From assembly GCF_000719775.1 (NCBI RefSeq), contig NZ_JOHR01000014.1:248001-312000 (forward strand): DNA of 64,000 nt, written 5' to 3'. Both the position numbers and the translations under genes were made by a program. Source of the DNA: Streptomyces sp. NRRL F-5135 (GTDB taxonomy: Bacteria; Actinomycetota; Actinomycetes; Streptomycetales; Streptomycetaceae). Below the pieces are notes generated by a model. It was not told the origin of the DNA. It was given only the letters and a program-made list of their open reading frames with translations, and made no database searches. Positions 8,438 to 17,201 of this stretch are shown in pieces; position 1 is the first letter of the stretch; each line of letters begins with the position of its first letter.

Positions 8438-10558
8438 ATGCAGGTCTGGCCGGGACAGACATATCCCCTCGGCGCCACCTACGACGGCGCCGGCACCAAC
8501 TTCGCGGTCTACTCAGAGGTCGCGCACCGAATCGAGTTGTGCCTGCTGCACGACGACGGTTCAGAAACGGCGGTGGAGCTGCGCGAGACGGACGCCTTCG
8601 TACGCCACGCCTACCTGCCGGGCATCATGCCGGGCCAGCGGTACGGCTTCCGGGTGCACGGCCCCTACGAGCCGGAGCGCGGCCACCGCTGCAACTCCGC
8701 CAAGCTGCTCCTCGATCCGTACGCCCGTGCGATCAGTGGCTCCATCGAGTGGGGCGAGTCGGTCTACGGCTACCACTTCGGCAAGCCGGATTCCCGCAAC
8801 GACCTCGACTCGGCCCCCCATACGATGACGTCGGTCGTCGTCAATCCGTACTTCGACTGGGGGGACGACCGGCTGCCGCGGACGGACTACCACCGAACGG
8901 TGCTCTACGAGGCACACGTGAAGGGCCTGACGATGCTCCATCCGGCCCTGCCCGACGAGCTGCGCGGCACGTACGCGGGGCTCGCCCACCCGGCGGTGAT
9001 CGAACACCTGACGGAGCTGGGCGTCACCGCCCTGGAACTGATGCCCGTACACCAGTTCGTCAACGACCACCGGTTGGTGGACGCCGGACTCAGCAACTAC
9101 TGGGGCTACAACACGATCGGGTTCTTCGCCCCGCACAACGCGTACGCGTCCTGGGGCGACCGGGGCGAGCAGGTCCTGGAGTTCAAACAAGCCGTCCGGG
9201 CGCTGCACCGGGCGGGCATCGAGGTCATTCTCGACGTCGTCTACAACCACACGGCCGAGGGCAACCACCTCGGTCCGACGCTCTCCTTCCGGGGCCTGGA
9301 CAACGTGCAGTACTACCGGCTGGCGGAGAATCCGCGCTATTACATGGACACGACGGGGACCGGCAACTCGCTGCTGATGCGCAGCCCGCACGTCCTCCAG
9401 CTGATCATGGACTCGCTGCGGTACTGGGTGACCGAGATGCACGTCGACGGCTTCCGCTTCGACCTGGCCGCGACGCTGGCCCGCCAGTTCCACGAGGTGG
9501 ACCGGCTGTCGTCGTTCTTCGACCTCGTGCAGCAGGACCCCGTCGTCAGCCAGGTGAAGCTGATCGCGGAGCCCTGGGACGTGGGCGAGGGCGGCTACCA
9601 GGTGGGGAACTTCCCGCCGCTGTGGACCGAGTGGAACGGCAAGTACCGCGACACCGTGCGCGATCTGTGGCGCGGCGAGCCCAGGACCCTGGCGGAGTTC
9701 GCGTCCCGGCTGACCGGCTCGTCCGATCTGTACCAGGACGACGGGCGGCGTCCGCTCGCCTCCATCAACTTCACCACCTGCCACGACGGCTTCACCCTGC
9801 ACGACCTCGTCTCGTACAACGACAAGCACAACGACGCCAACAGCGAGGGCAACCGGGACGGCGAGAGCCACAACCGGTCCTGGAACTGCGGGGCGGAGGG
9901 CCCGACCGAGGATCCGGGGATCCTGGAGCTGCGCGATCGCCAGATGCGCAACTTCATGGCGACGCTGATGCTCTCCCAGGGCGTGCCGATGATCAGCCAC
10001 GGGGACGAGTTCGCCCGCTCGCAGAACGGCAACAACAACGCGTACTGCCAGGACAACGAGGTCTCCTGGGTCCGCTGGCCCGAACCGGGCTCGGGGAGCG
10101 ACCACGGCATGCTGGCCTTCACCCAGGCGATGGTCTGGCTGCGCCGCGACCATCCGGTCTTCCGGCGGCGCCGCTTCTTCCACGGGCGTCCGGTGGAGGG
10201 GACGCACGACGACCTGTCGGACATCTCGTGGTTCACCCCGGAGGGCGAGGTGATGAGACAGCAGGACTGGCAGGCCGCGCACGCCAACGCCATGACGGTC
10301 TTCCTGAACGGCCAGGCGATCTCGGAGCCGGGGCCGCGCGGGGAGCGGATCTCGGACGACTCCTTCCTGCTGATGTTCAACGCGAGCGCGGAGGAGCTGG
10401 AGTTCGTGGTCCCGGCGGACATCGGCCACGAATGGCAGGTCGTGGTGGACACGGCCCGGCCGGAGGGGGTCCCCCCGGGGCAGGGCGAGAAGGCGGACGG
10501 GGGCGAGCGACTGAAGATGACCGGCCGCAGCATGACGGTACTGATGCGCCCGGCGTAG
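8438..10558 (+). CDS. glgX: Glycogen debranching enzyme
   Basis: 706-residue GH13 enzyme that hydrolyses alpha-1,6 branches of phosphorylase-trimmed glycogen. The N-terminal CBM48-like domain starts at the Met (VWPGQTYPLGATYDG). The catalytic barrel has VVYNHTAEGN, the nucleophile Asp in GFRFDLAA, the acid Glu in IAEPWDVG and the third Asp region SHGDEFARSQNGNNN. Length is typical of actinobacterial GlgX. It is followed 99 bases later by treY, so maltodextrins released here can feed trehalose synthesis. GAAGAG precedes ATG 8438. Confidence 0.96.
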   Translation: MQVWPGQTYPLGATYDGAGTNFAVYSEVAHRIELCLLHDDGSETAVELRETDAFVRHAYLPGIMPGQRYGFRVHGPYEPERGHRCNSAKLLLDPYARAISGSIEWGESVYGYHFGKPDSRNDLDSAPHTMTSVVVNPYFDWGDDRLPRTDYHRTVLYEAHVKGLTMLHPALPDELRGTYAGLAHPAVIEHLTELGVTALELMPVHQFVNDHRLVDAGLSNYWGYNTIGFFAPHNAYASWGDRGEQVLEFKQAVRALHRAGIEVILDVVYNHTAEGNHLGPTLSFRGLDNVQYYRLAENPRYYMDTTGTGNSLLMRSPHVLQLIMDSLRYWVTEMHVDGFRFDLAATLARQFHEVDRLSSFFDLVQQDPVVSQVKLIAEPWDVGEGGYQVGNFPPLWTEWNGKYRDTVRDLWRGEPRTLAEFASRLTGSSDLYQDDGRRPLASINFTTCHDGFTLHDLVSYNDKHNDANSEGNRDGESHNRSWNCGAEGPTEDPGILELRDRQMRNFMATLMLSQGVPMISHGDEFARSQNGNNNAYCQDNEVSWVRWPEPGSGSDHGMLAFTQAMVWLRRDHPVFRRRRFFHGRPVEGTHDDLSDISWFTPEGEVMRQQDWQAAHANAMTVFLNGQAISEPGPRGERISDDSFLLMFNASAEELEFVVPADIGHEWQVVVDTARPEGVPPGQGEKADGGERLKMTGRSMTVLMRPA

Positions 10559-10563
10559 CCCCG

Positions 10564-10605
10564 GGCAGGGCCGGCCGCCACCAGACACGGTCCGGCCGCC
10601 CTGCC
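10564..10605 (+). terminator. Imperfect GC-rich hairpin after glgX
   Basis: GGCAGGG (10564-10570) pairs with CCCTGCC (10599-10605), with GGCC blocks extending the stem across one bulge. It begins a few bases after the glgX stop. A T tract is absent, as is common for Streptomyces terminators. It may only weaken read-through into treY. Confidence 0.4.
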
Positions 10606-10657
10606 GGCCGCGGGGGCCGGTGACACACTCGGCGCCCGGCTGGGTACGTACGATCGT

Positions 10658-13078
10658 ATGACGCCCACCGCGACCTACAGGCTCCAGCTCCAGCCGGACT
10701 TCCCGTTCTCGGCCGCCGGAAAAGCGGTGCCGTATCTCGCCGCCCTCGGGATCTCGCACCTGCACCTGTCGCCGGTCCTGGAGGCGGTACCCGGATCGAC
10801 GCACGGCTACGACGTCACGGACCACTCCCGGGTGCGGGCCGAGCTGGGCGGCGAGGAGGGACTGCGCCGGCTGGCCGCGACCGCCCGGGAGCACGGGCTC
10901 GGGCTCGTCCTCGACATCGTGCCCAACCACATGGCGGCCGCCCCCCGGTACAACAACGCCTTGTGGGAGGTGCTGCGCGAGGGCCCGGGCTCGCCGTACG
11001 CCCACTGGTTCGACATCGACTGGGCGGGCGGCGACGGCAAGCTGCTGCTGCCGGTCCTGCCCTCGCCCATCGGGGACGAACTGGGCGCGTTGCGCGTCAG
11101 GAACGGCCTGCTCCACCACGGCGAGCAGTCCTACCCGCTCGCCCCCGGCACCGAGGACCTGCCGTTGCCCGCGCTGCTCGACGCGCAGCACTACCGGCTG
11201 GCCTGGTGGCGGCTGGCCCGTACGGAACTCAACTACCGCCGCTTCTTCACCATCTCCGACCTGATCGCGGTCCGGGTGGAGGAGCCGGACGTCTTCGCCG
11301 CCACCCATGCCAAGATCCTCGAACTGGTGGGGGACGGTGTCGTCCAGGGCCTGCGCGTCGACCATCCGGACGGGCTCGCCGACCCGGAGGCGTACCTGCG
11401 GCGGCTGCACGAGGCGACGAGCTCGGCGGCGGACCGGGCGGTGAAGGGCGCGGCGGCGGACGCGAGCGTGGCGCGCCCGCCGGCGGACGGGGGCTGCTGG
11501 ATCGTCGTGGAGAAGATCCTGGCCGACGACGAACCCCTGCCCGCCGGCTGGCCCGTCGCCGGTACGACCGGTTACGACGCGCTGCGCCACATCGACGGGG
11601 TGTTCACCGACCCGGCGGGCGCGTCGGAGCTGGAGCGGCGCTACCGGGAGACGGCCGGGCCGCCCGGCGACCGGGGCGGCTACTGGGAGGGCACGGTCCG
11701 CAGGGCCGCGTACAAGGTCGTCATCCACGAACTCGCCGCCGAGACCGACTTCCTGGTCCGTACGGCACGGCGGATCTGCGCCGCCGACCCGGCGCTGCGC
11801 GACCACGCGCCCTGGGCGCTGCGCACGGCGATCCAGGAGCTGCTGGTCCGGGTGCCCGTCTACCGTCCGTACACGACGGCGGGCGGGCCCTGCCCGAAGG
11901 CGGCGGAGGCGGCGGTCCCGGAGGACGCCGTCCGGCAGGCGAAGGCCGCGTTCACGGTGGCGCGGGAGGCACGGGCCGTGGACGTGGTGCGGGACCTGGC
12001 GCTCGGCAGGCTCGGCGACGGCCCCGCGCACGCCGCCTTCTGCGCGCGCTTCGCCCAGACCGCCTCGGCCCTGCGCGCCAAGTCCGTGGAGGACACGGCG
12101 TTCTACCGCTACACGCCGCTGATCAGCGCGAACGAGGTCGGCGGGGACCCGGGGCTGCCGGCGGTGAGCCCGGAGCGGTTCCACGCGTTCTGTGCCCGGC
12201 TGGCGCGCGACTGGCCCGCCACGGGCACGGTACTGACCACGCACGACACCAAGCGCAGCGCGGACGTCCGGGCCGCGATCGCCGTGCTGTCGCAGTGCCC
12301 GGACCGCTGGGACCGGTTCCTGGAGCGGGTGGCGAGGACGGTGGCGCCGGATCCGCACCTGGCGTGGCAGGCCTGGCAGACGGCCGTCGGGTTCACGCCG
12401 AGCGGGGAGGCCGCCACGCCGGACGGCGCCCGTATGGTGCCCGCGCTGCTGAAGGCCGTACGGGAGGCGGGGCTGCACACGAGCTGGACGGAGCCGGATC
12501 CGCTGTACGAGCGGGCGGTGACCGACTTCGTGGCGGCGGGGCCGGCGGGCGCGGGACGGCGGACGGTCGCGGAGCTCAGCCGCGCGCTCGGTCCGTACGC
12601 CCGCGCGAGCGCGCTGGGGGCCGCGTTGGTGCACCTGACGATGCCGGGCGTGCCGGACCTCTACCAGGGCACGGAGCGGGAGTACTTCGCGCTGGTGGAC
12701 CCGGACAACCGGCAGCCGTTCCGGCTCGGGCCGCCCGACGAGAAGACGGTGGTGACGACGGCGGCGCTGGCGCTGCGCGCGCGGCGGCCCCGGGCCTTCG
12801 GCGAGTCGGGCACGTACTCCCCGCTGCACGCGACGGGGCCGGCGGCGGAACACTGCCTGGCGTTCTGCCGGAGGGGCGAGGTGATCACGGCGGTGACGCG
12901 GCTGCCGCTGCGGCTCGCGGAGGCGGGCGGCTGGGGAGCGACGGAGCTGGTGCTGCCGCCGGGCCGGTGGGAGGACGCGCTGGCGTCACCGGGGCGGACG
13001 TACGAGGGGGGCGGACCGGTGGCGGTGGCGAAGCTGTTCACGGACCGGCCGGTGGCACTGCTGAGCCGCGCGGAGTGA
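10658..13078 (+). CDS. treY: Malto-oligosyltrehalose synthase
   Basis: 806-residue GH13 enzyme that converts the reducing-end alpha-1,4 bond of maltodextrins to alpha,alpha-1,1, giving maltooligosyl-trehalose. Diagnostic segments are the N-terminal TATYRLQLQPDFPF, HLHLSPVLEAVPGSTHGYDV, VLDIVPNHMA, the catalytic region LRVDHPDGLADPEAYL, WIVVEKIL and, late in the protein, TTHDTKRSADVRARL-type residues (THDTKRSADV seen). Length is normal. Together with GlgX and TreZ this forms the TreY/TreZ route from glycogen to trehalose. ATG 10658 is used; a weak Shine-Dalgarno precedes it. Confidence 0.96.
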   Translation: MTPTATYRLQLQPDFPFSAAGKAVPYLAALGISHLHLSPVLEAVPGSTHGYDVTDHSRVRAELGGEEGLRRLAATAREHGLGLVLDIVPNHMAAAPRYNNALWEVLREGPGSPYAHWFDIDWAGGDGKLLLPVLPSPIGDELGALRVRNGLLHHGEQSYPLAPGTEDLPLPALLDAQHYRLAWWRLARTELNYRRFFTISDLIAVRVEEPDVFAATHAKILELVGDGVVQGLRVDHPDGLADPEAYLRRLHEATSSAADRAVKGAAADASVARPPADGGCWIVVEKILADDEPLPAGWPVAGTTGYDALRHIDGVFTDPAGASELERRYRETAGPPGDRGGYWEGTVRRAAYKVVIHELAAETDFLVRTARRICAADPALRDHAPWALRTAIQELLVRVPVYRPYTTAGGPCPKAAEAAVPEDAVRQAKAAFTVAREARAVDVVRDLALGRLGDGPAHAAFCARFAQTASALRAKSVEDTAFYRYTPLISANEVGGDPGLPAVSPERFHAFCARLARDWPATGTVLTTHDTKRSADVRAAIAVLSQCPDRWDRFLERVARTVAPDPHLAWQAWQTAVGFTPSGEAATPDGARMVPALLKAVREAGLHTSWTEPDPLYERAVTDFVAAGPAGAGRRTVAELSRALGPYARASALGAALVHLTMPGVPDLYQGTEREYFALVDPDNRQPFRLGPPDEKTVVTTAALALRARRPRAFGESGTYSPLHATGPAAEHCLAFCRRGEVITAVTRLPLRLAEAGGWGATELVLPPGRWEDALASPGRTYEGGGPVAVAKLFTDRPVALLSRAE

Positions 13079-13186
13079 CGGGGAGCCGCCGGCGCGGCGG
13101 ACGGTCGTGGTGTCCGCGCACGCGGGCACGACAACGGTGCCGTCACCCGCGGCGGAATGCCAAAGGTCCGGGAACCCGGGCGGAGT

Positions 13187-13768
13187 TCAGGCGCCCAGGT
13201 GCCGGCGCGCCGCCTCCGAAGGGTGGGTGGCGAGCCGGAAGCTCATCTGGCCGAAGCTCACCGTGTCCCCGTCCCGCACCACCGCCGTCGTGATCACCCG
13301 TCGGCCGTTGACCGTCGTACCGTTCGTCGAACCCAGGTCGCGCAGGACCCACTGACCGCCCTGCAGGGCCAGTTCGGCGTGCAGCCGCGAGACCGTGTCA
13401 TGGCTGAGCCGCAGACCGTTCACCGAGTCACGGCCGATCCGCAGCGGATACGCGCCTATCTCGGGCAGCAGCAGCTTCGGCAGCCGCTCGGCCTGCCACA
13501 CCCTGCGCATCCGCTGCGAGAACGACGACATCCGCCGCACCGTGCCGAACACCCGGCGGGACCACGGGTTTTCCGTCTCCAGGTCGGCGGTGAGCAGCTT
13601 CAGCTCGTCGGCCCTGCGCGCCGCCAGCACCAGGTCCATCCGGCGCAGGAAGGTGTCGTGCGACAGCTTGCCCTGCGCCGCGCCTTCCCTGAGCACCGCC
13701 AGGGCTCGGTCGCGTTCGGCGTCCGAAAGCCGCGCGGGACAGGCCGGGGACTCGAAGGAGGAGGTCAC
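13187..13768 (-). CDS. FHA-domain protein with N-terminal DUF1707
   Basis: 193-residue cytoplasmic protein. Residues about 10-60 are a DUF1707 domain (LSDAERDRALAVLREG, then DTFLRRMDLVLAARRADEL). Residues about 105-190 are a forkhead-associated domain with GRDSVNGLRL, SRLHAEL and DLGSTNGTTVNGR, the phosphothreonine-binding residues. Such proteins bind Ser/Thr-kinase targets; no kinase gene is adjacent. Start is GTG 13768 (VTSSFESPA); the open frame extends upstream without family residues. It lies between treY and the LPMO gene on the opposite strand, so it probably has its own promoter. Confidence 0.9.
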   Translation of the reverse strand: MTSSFESPACPARLSDAERDRALAVLREGAAQGKLSHDTFLRRMDLVLAARRADELKLLTADLETENPWSRRVFGTVRRMSSFSQRMRRVWQAERLPKLLLPEIGAYPLRIGRDSVNGLRLSHDTVSRLHAELALQGGQWVLRDLGSTNGTTVNGRRVITTAVVRDGDTVSFGQMSFRLATHPSEAARRHLGA

Positions 13769-13894
13769 ACAACTGATTGTCCGTCGCACGGGCCCGGGGT
13801 GTCCAGACGACCAGGGCAAGCCTCCCGGAACCTTCCCTCAACAAATCCTTCCGCAGGCGTTTACAGCATCCGGCCGCAGCGCTACGTTCCGCAA

Positions 13895-13908
13895 TGGGAG
13901 CGCTCCCA
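13895..13908. promoter_or_regulatory. CebR-type operator (TGGGAGCGCTCCCA)
   Basis: This is a perfect 14-bp palindrome identical to the operator known for CebR, the LacI-family cellobiose/cello-oligosaccharide repressor of Streptomyces cellulase genes. It is 38 bases upstream of the LPMO start, where bound repressor would block transcription. It supports induction of the LPMO by cello-oligosaccharides. Another LacI-family regulator with the same half-site cannot be excluded. Confidence 0.85.
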
Positions 13909-13946
13909 TTCCGCCAGCTGTCATACCCGCTCGAAGGGATCGCGCG

Positions 13947-15023
13947 ATGACACGCCCCCCACGGACCCCGCTGCGGTGGTTACGCCCGCACAGAGTCGCA
14001 CTCCTCTCCCTCCTCGCCCTCTTCCCCGCCCTGCTGCTCGTCGTCACCGGCAGCGAACCGTCCTCCGCGCACGGCACCCCCATGCAGCCCGCCAGCCGTA
14101 CGTTCATGTGCTGGCGCGACGGCCTCACCAGCACCGGTGAGATCAAGCCGATCAACCCCGCCTGCAAGGCCGCCGTCGCCGAGAGCGGTACCACCCCGCT
14201 CTACAACTGGTTCTCCGTGCTGCGCTCCGACGGGGCGGGCCGCACCAAGGGGTTCATCCCCGACGGTCAGCTGTGCAGCGGCGGGAACCCGACCTTCTCC
14301 GGGTTCAACAAGAACCGGAACGACTGGCCCCTCACCCACCTCACGTCCGGCGCGTCCCTCGACTTCTCGTACAACGCCTGGGCCGCACACCCCGGTTGGT
14401 TCTACGTGTACGTCACGAAGGACGGCTTCAACCCCACCGCCACCTTCAAGTGGGACGACCTGGAGTCGCAGCCGTTCCTGACCGTCGACCACCCGTCCGT
14501 CACCGGTCCGGTGGGCTCCGTGGAAGGCGCCTACAAGTGGACCGGCAAGCTGCCCGGCAACAAGAGCGGCCGCCACATCATCTACATGGTGTGGCAGCGT
14601 TCGGACAGCAACGAGACGTTCTACAGCTGCTCCGACGTGGTCTTCGACGGTGGCAAGGGCGAGGTGACGGGTGTCGGTGAGCCCGGTACGACGCCGACCG
14701 ACCCGCCCACCGACCCCACGGGCACCTGCACCGCCACCCGCACGACCGTCGGTTCCTGGACGGGCGGCTACCAGACCCAGATCACGGTGAAGAACACCAG
14801 CACCCACCCGATCCTCGGCTGGATGGTCGAGTTCGCCCTGCCGAACGGGCAGAAGGTCGACAGCCTCTGGAACGGCAACGCCACCTACGGCGGCCAGCAG
14901 GTGATGGTCCACAACGCCGACTCGAACGGCTCGCTGGCGCCCGGCGCCTCGGCCACCTTCGGCTACGTGGCGTCGGGCGGCCCGCCGGACACCGCCTCGA
15001 CGCCGGTCTGCACCGTCACCTGA
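13947..15023 (+). CDS. Secreted AA10 lytic polysaccharide monooxygenase with CBM2
   Basis: 358-residue secreted copper enzyme that oxidatively cleaves cellulose or chitin. A signal peptide of about 41 residues (double-Arg-containing N-region, Leu-rich core) ends at SSA, leaving His42 as the mature N-terminus (HGTPMQPASRTF), the first ligand of the copper histidine brace. The second ligand is His148 in NAWAAHPGWF. The AA10 domain ends near residue 230, then a short Thr/Pro/Asp linker (TTPTDPPTDPTG) leads to a C-terminal CBM2 (CTATRTTVGSWTGGYQ to the final CTVT; paired Cys). A CBM2 plus a CebR box favours cellulose. ATG 13947 was chosen because the signal peptide begins there. Confidence 0.93.
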   Translation: MTRPPRTPLRWLRPHRVALLSLLALFPALLLVVTGSEPSSAHGTPMQPASRTFMCWRDGLTSTGEIKPINPACKAAVAESGTTPLYNWFSVLRSDGAGRTKGFIPDGQLCSGGNPTFSGFNKNRNDWPLTHLTSGASLDFSYNAWAAHPGWFYVYVTKDGFNPTATFKWDDLESQPFLTVDHPSVTGPVGSVEGAYKWTGKLPGNKSGRHIIYMVWQRSDSNETFYSCSDVVFDGGKGEVTGVGEPGTTPTDPPTDPTGTCTATRTTVGSWTGGYQTQITVKNTSTHPILGWMVEFALPNGQKVDSLWNGNATYGGQQVMVHNADSNGSLAPGASATFGYVASGGPPDTASTPVCTVT

Positions 15024-15284
15024 CCGTTCCGACGCCCGACCGTCAAGGGATCCATCCGTACACGGATCCGTCCGCGCCGTACGGAGTCGCCTCCGCCGGG
15101 AGGTCCCGTACGTCCCGGCCCCCGCACCGCCCGGCCCTCCGCTCCCGCCCCCACCGGGAACGGCGGGCCGGGTCCGTACCGCCCCGGCACCCGTTCCACC
15201 CCATTCGCCGTGATCACCGGGCCCCCGGCCGTCTCTCTTGTCACCATGAGGGGAACAGTGCCGACGACAAGGGGGGAACCGCTC

Positions 15285-17087
15285 GTGCAGTTCGAGGTCT
15301 GGGCACCGAAGGCACGCGACGTCGTACTCCATCTCGACCCGGCCTCGGCCCCGGGCCCCGGCGCGGCCACCACCCACCCCATGCGCGCCGATCCCGGCCG
15401 GGCGGGCTGGTGGACCGTCGACGCGTCCGCCGGGCACGGGACCCGGTACGGTTTCGCGCTCGACGGCGGGCCCGTGCTGCCCGACCCGCGCTCACGGCGC
15501 CAGCCCGACGGGCCGGACGGGCCCAGCGCCGTCGTCGACCAGTCCGCGTACGCCTGGCGCGTGCCGTGGGAGGGACGGGACCTGCCCGGTGCGGTCCTGT
15601 ACGAGCTGCACGTCGGCACGTTCACCCACGAGGGCACCCTCGACGCGGCGGCCGCCCGGCTGGAGCCGCTGGCCGAGCTGGGCGTCACCCATGTCGAGTT
15701 GATGCCGCTGTGCCCCTTCCCCGGAATACACGGGTGGGGGTACGAGGGGGTCTCGCTCTGGGCGGTCCACGAACCCTACGGCGGCCCGGAAGCACTCAAG
15801 AGGTTCGTCGACACGGCGCACGAACTGGGCCTCGGCGTCGTCCTGGACGTGGTGCACAACCACCTCGGTCCGGCCGGCAACCATCTCCCCCGCTTCGGGC
15901 CGTACTTCACCGACACGCACCACACGCCCTGGGGCGCCGCCGTGAACCTCGACGCCCCCGGCTCCGACGAGGTGCGCGCCTACCTGCTGGACAGCGCGCT
16001 CGCCTGGCTGCGGGACTACCGGCTGGACGGGCTGCGGCTCGACGCCGTGCACGCCCTCGCCGACAACCGCGCGCTGACCTTCCTCGAAGAGCTCTCCACC
16101 GCCGTGGACGCGCTCTCCGCCGGCCTGGACCGCCCGCTCTTCCTGATCGCGGAATCGGACAGTTGCGACCCACGCACCACGACCCCGCGCGGGCAGGGCG
16201 GCCTCGGGCTGCACGCACAGTGGAACGACGACTTCCACCACGCGCTGCACACCGCCCTGACCGGTGAATCCCAGGGCTACTACGCCGACTTCGCCCGCGA
16301 GCCGTTCGCCGCCCTCGCCAAGACCCTGACCCGGGTCTTCTTCCACGACGGTACGTACTCGGCCTTCCGGGGCCGGACGCACGGCCGGCCCGTCGACCGT
16401 GCGAGCGCCCCCGCACACCGCTTCCTCGGCTATGCGCAGACCCACGACCAGATCGGCAACCGCGCGCTCGGCGACCGGCTCTCCGCCTCCCTCTCCCCCG
16501 GCCTGCTCGCCTGTGCCGCCGCGCTCGTCCTGACTGGTCCCTACACCCCCATGCTGTTCATGGGGGAGGAGTGGGGTGCCACCACGCCCTGGCAGTTCTT
16601 CACCGACCACCCCGATCCGGTGCTGGCCGAGGCCGTACGGAGCGGCAGGCGACGGGAGTTCGCCGCGCACGGATGGGCGGCGGAGGACATCCCCGACCCG
16701 CAGGACCCCGCGACCCGGGCCCGCTCGTGCCTGGACCGGTCCGAGATCGCGCGCCCGCCGCACGCGCGACTGCTGGCGTGGTACGGCGAGCTGATCGCCC
16801 TGCGCCGCGCGGAACCGGATCTGACCGACCCCGACCTGGCGGCGACGAAGGTGGTGTACGACGAGGCGGCGCGCTGGCTGGCGTACCGCAGGGGCGATCT
16901 CGTGGTCGCGGTGAACCTCTCCGGCGAGTCCGTGGGGATCCCGCTGGAGGCCGGTGGCCGGGAGCGGGTGCTGGCCGCCTGGGAGCCCATCGGCCCGCCC
17001 GGCGCCGACGGGACGCTGCGGCTGCCGCCGGAGTCCTGCGCGGTCCTGGGGCCGGCGCCAGAGACCGCCGGTCCCCCGTCGCTCTGA
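15285..17087 (+). CDS. treZ: Malto-oligosyltrehalose trehalohydrolase
   Basis: About 600-residue GH13 enzyme that releases trehalose from maltooligosyl-trehalose made by TreY. Visible are FEVWAPKARDVVLHLD at the start, YELHVGTFTHEGT, GVTHVELMPLCPFPGIHGWGY, VVHNHLGPAGNHL, the catalytic Asp in GLRLDAVHAL, the Glu in LIAESDSCDP, QTHDQIGNRALGDR and MLFMGEEW. GTG 15285 has AAGGGGGGAACC 4-15 bases upstream and aligns with usual TreZ N-termini; GTG 15258 and ATG 15246 are in-frame alternatives. It is separated from treY by the FHA and LPMO genes, so the trehalose genes are not one operon here. Confidence 0.93.
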   Translation: MQFEVWAPKARDVVLHLDPASAPGPGAATTHPMRADPGRAGWWTVDASAGHGTRYGFALDGGPVLPDPRSRRQPDGPDGPSAVVDQSAYAWRVPWEGRDLPGAVLYELHVGTFTHEGTLDAAAARLEPLAELGVTHVELMPLCPFPGIHGWGYEGVSLWAVHEPYGGPEALKRFVDTAHELGLGVVLDVVHNHLGPAGNHLPRFGPYFTDTHHTPWGAAVNLDAPGSDEVRAYLLDSALAWLRDYRLDGLRLDAVHALADNRALTFLEELSTAVDALSAGLDRPLFLIAESDSCDPRTTTPRGQGGLGLHAQWNDDFHHALHTALTGESQGYYADFAREPFAALAKTLTRVFFHDGTYSAFRGRTHGRPVDRASAPAHRFLGYAQTHDQIGNRALGDRLSASLSPGLLACAAALVLTGPYTPMLFMGEEWGATTPWQFFTDHPDPVLAEAVRSGRRREFAAHGWAAEDIPDPQDPATRARSCLDRSEIARPPHARLLAWYGELIALRRAEPDLTDPDLAATKVVYDEAARWLAYRRGDLVVAVNLSGESVGIPLEAGGRERVLAAWEPIGPPGADGTLRLPPESCAVLGPAPETAGPPSL

Positions 17088-17201
17088 GCCCGGCCGGGAC
17101 GCGGTCGGCCGGACCGGGATCGGGTCCGTGTACGGCTCGGCCGCGCCGCACGCCACGGCCCCGGCGGACGTGACACCGCCGGGGTGCGGTCCGGCCTCGG
17201 C

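Noticed and set aside
8561..12853. Open frame of 1430 codons on the minus strand across glgX and treY
   Set aside because: It is antisense to two clear enzymes; long stop-free antisense frames are expected in DNA with G or C at most third positions, and the translation is Arg/Gly/Val-rich with no domain.
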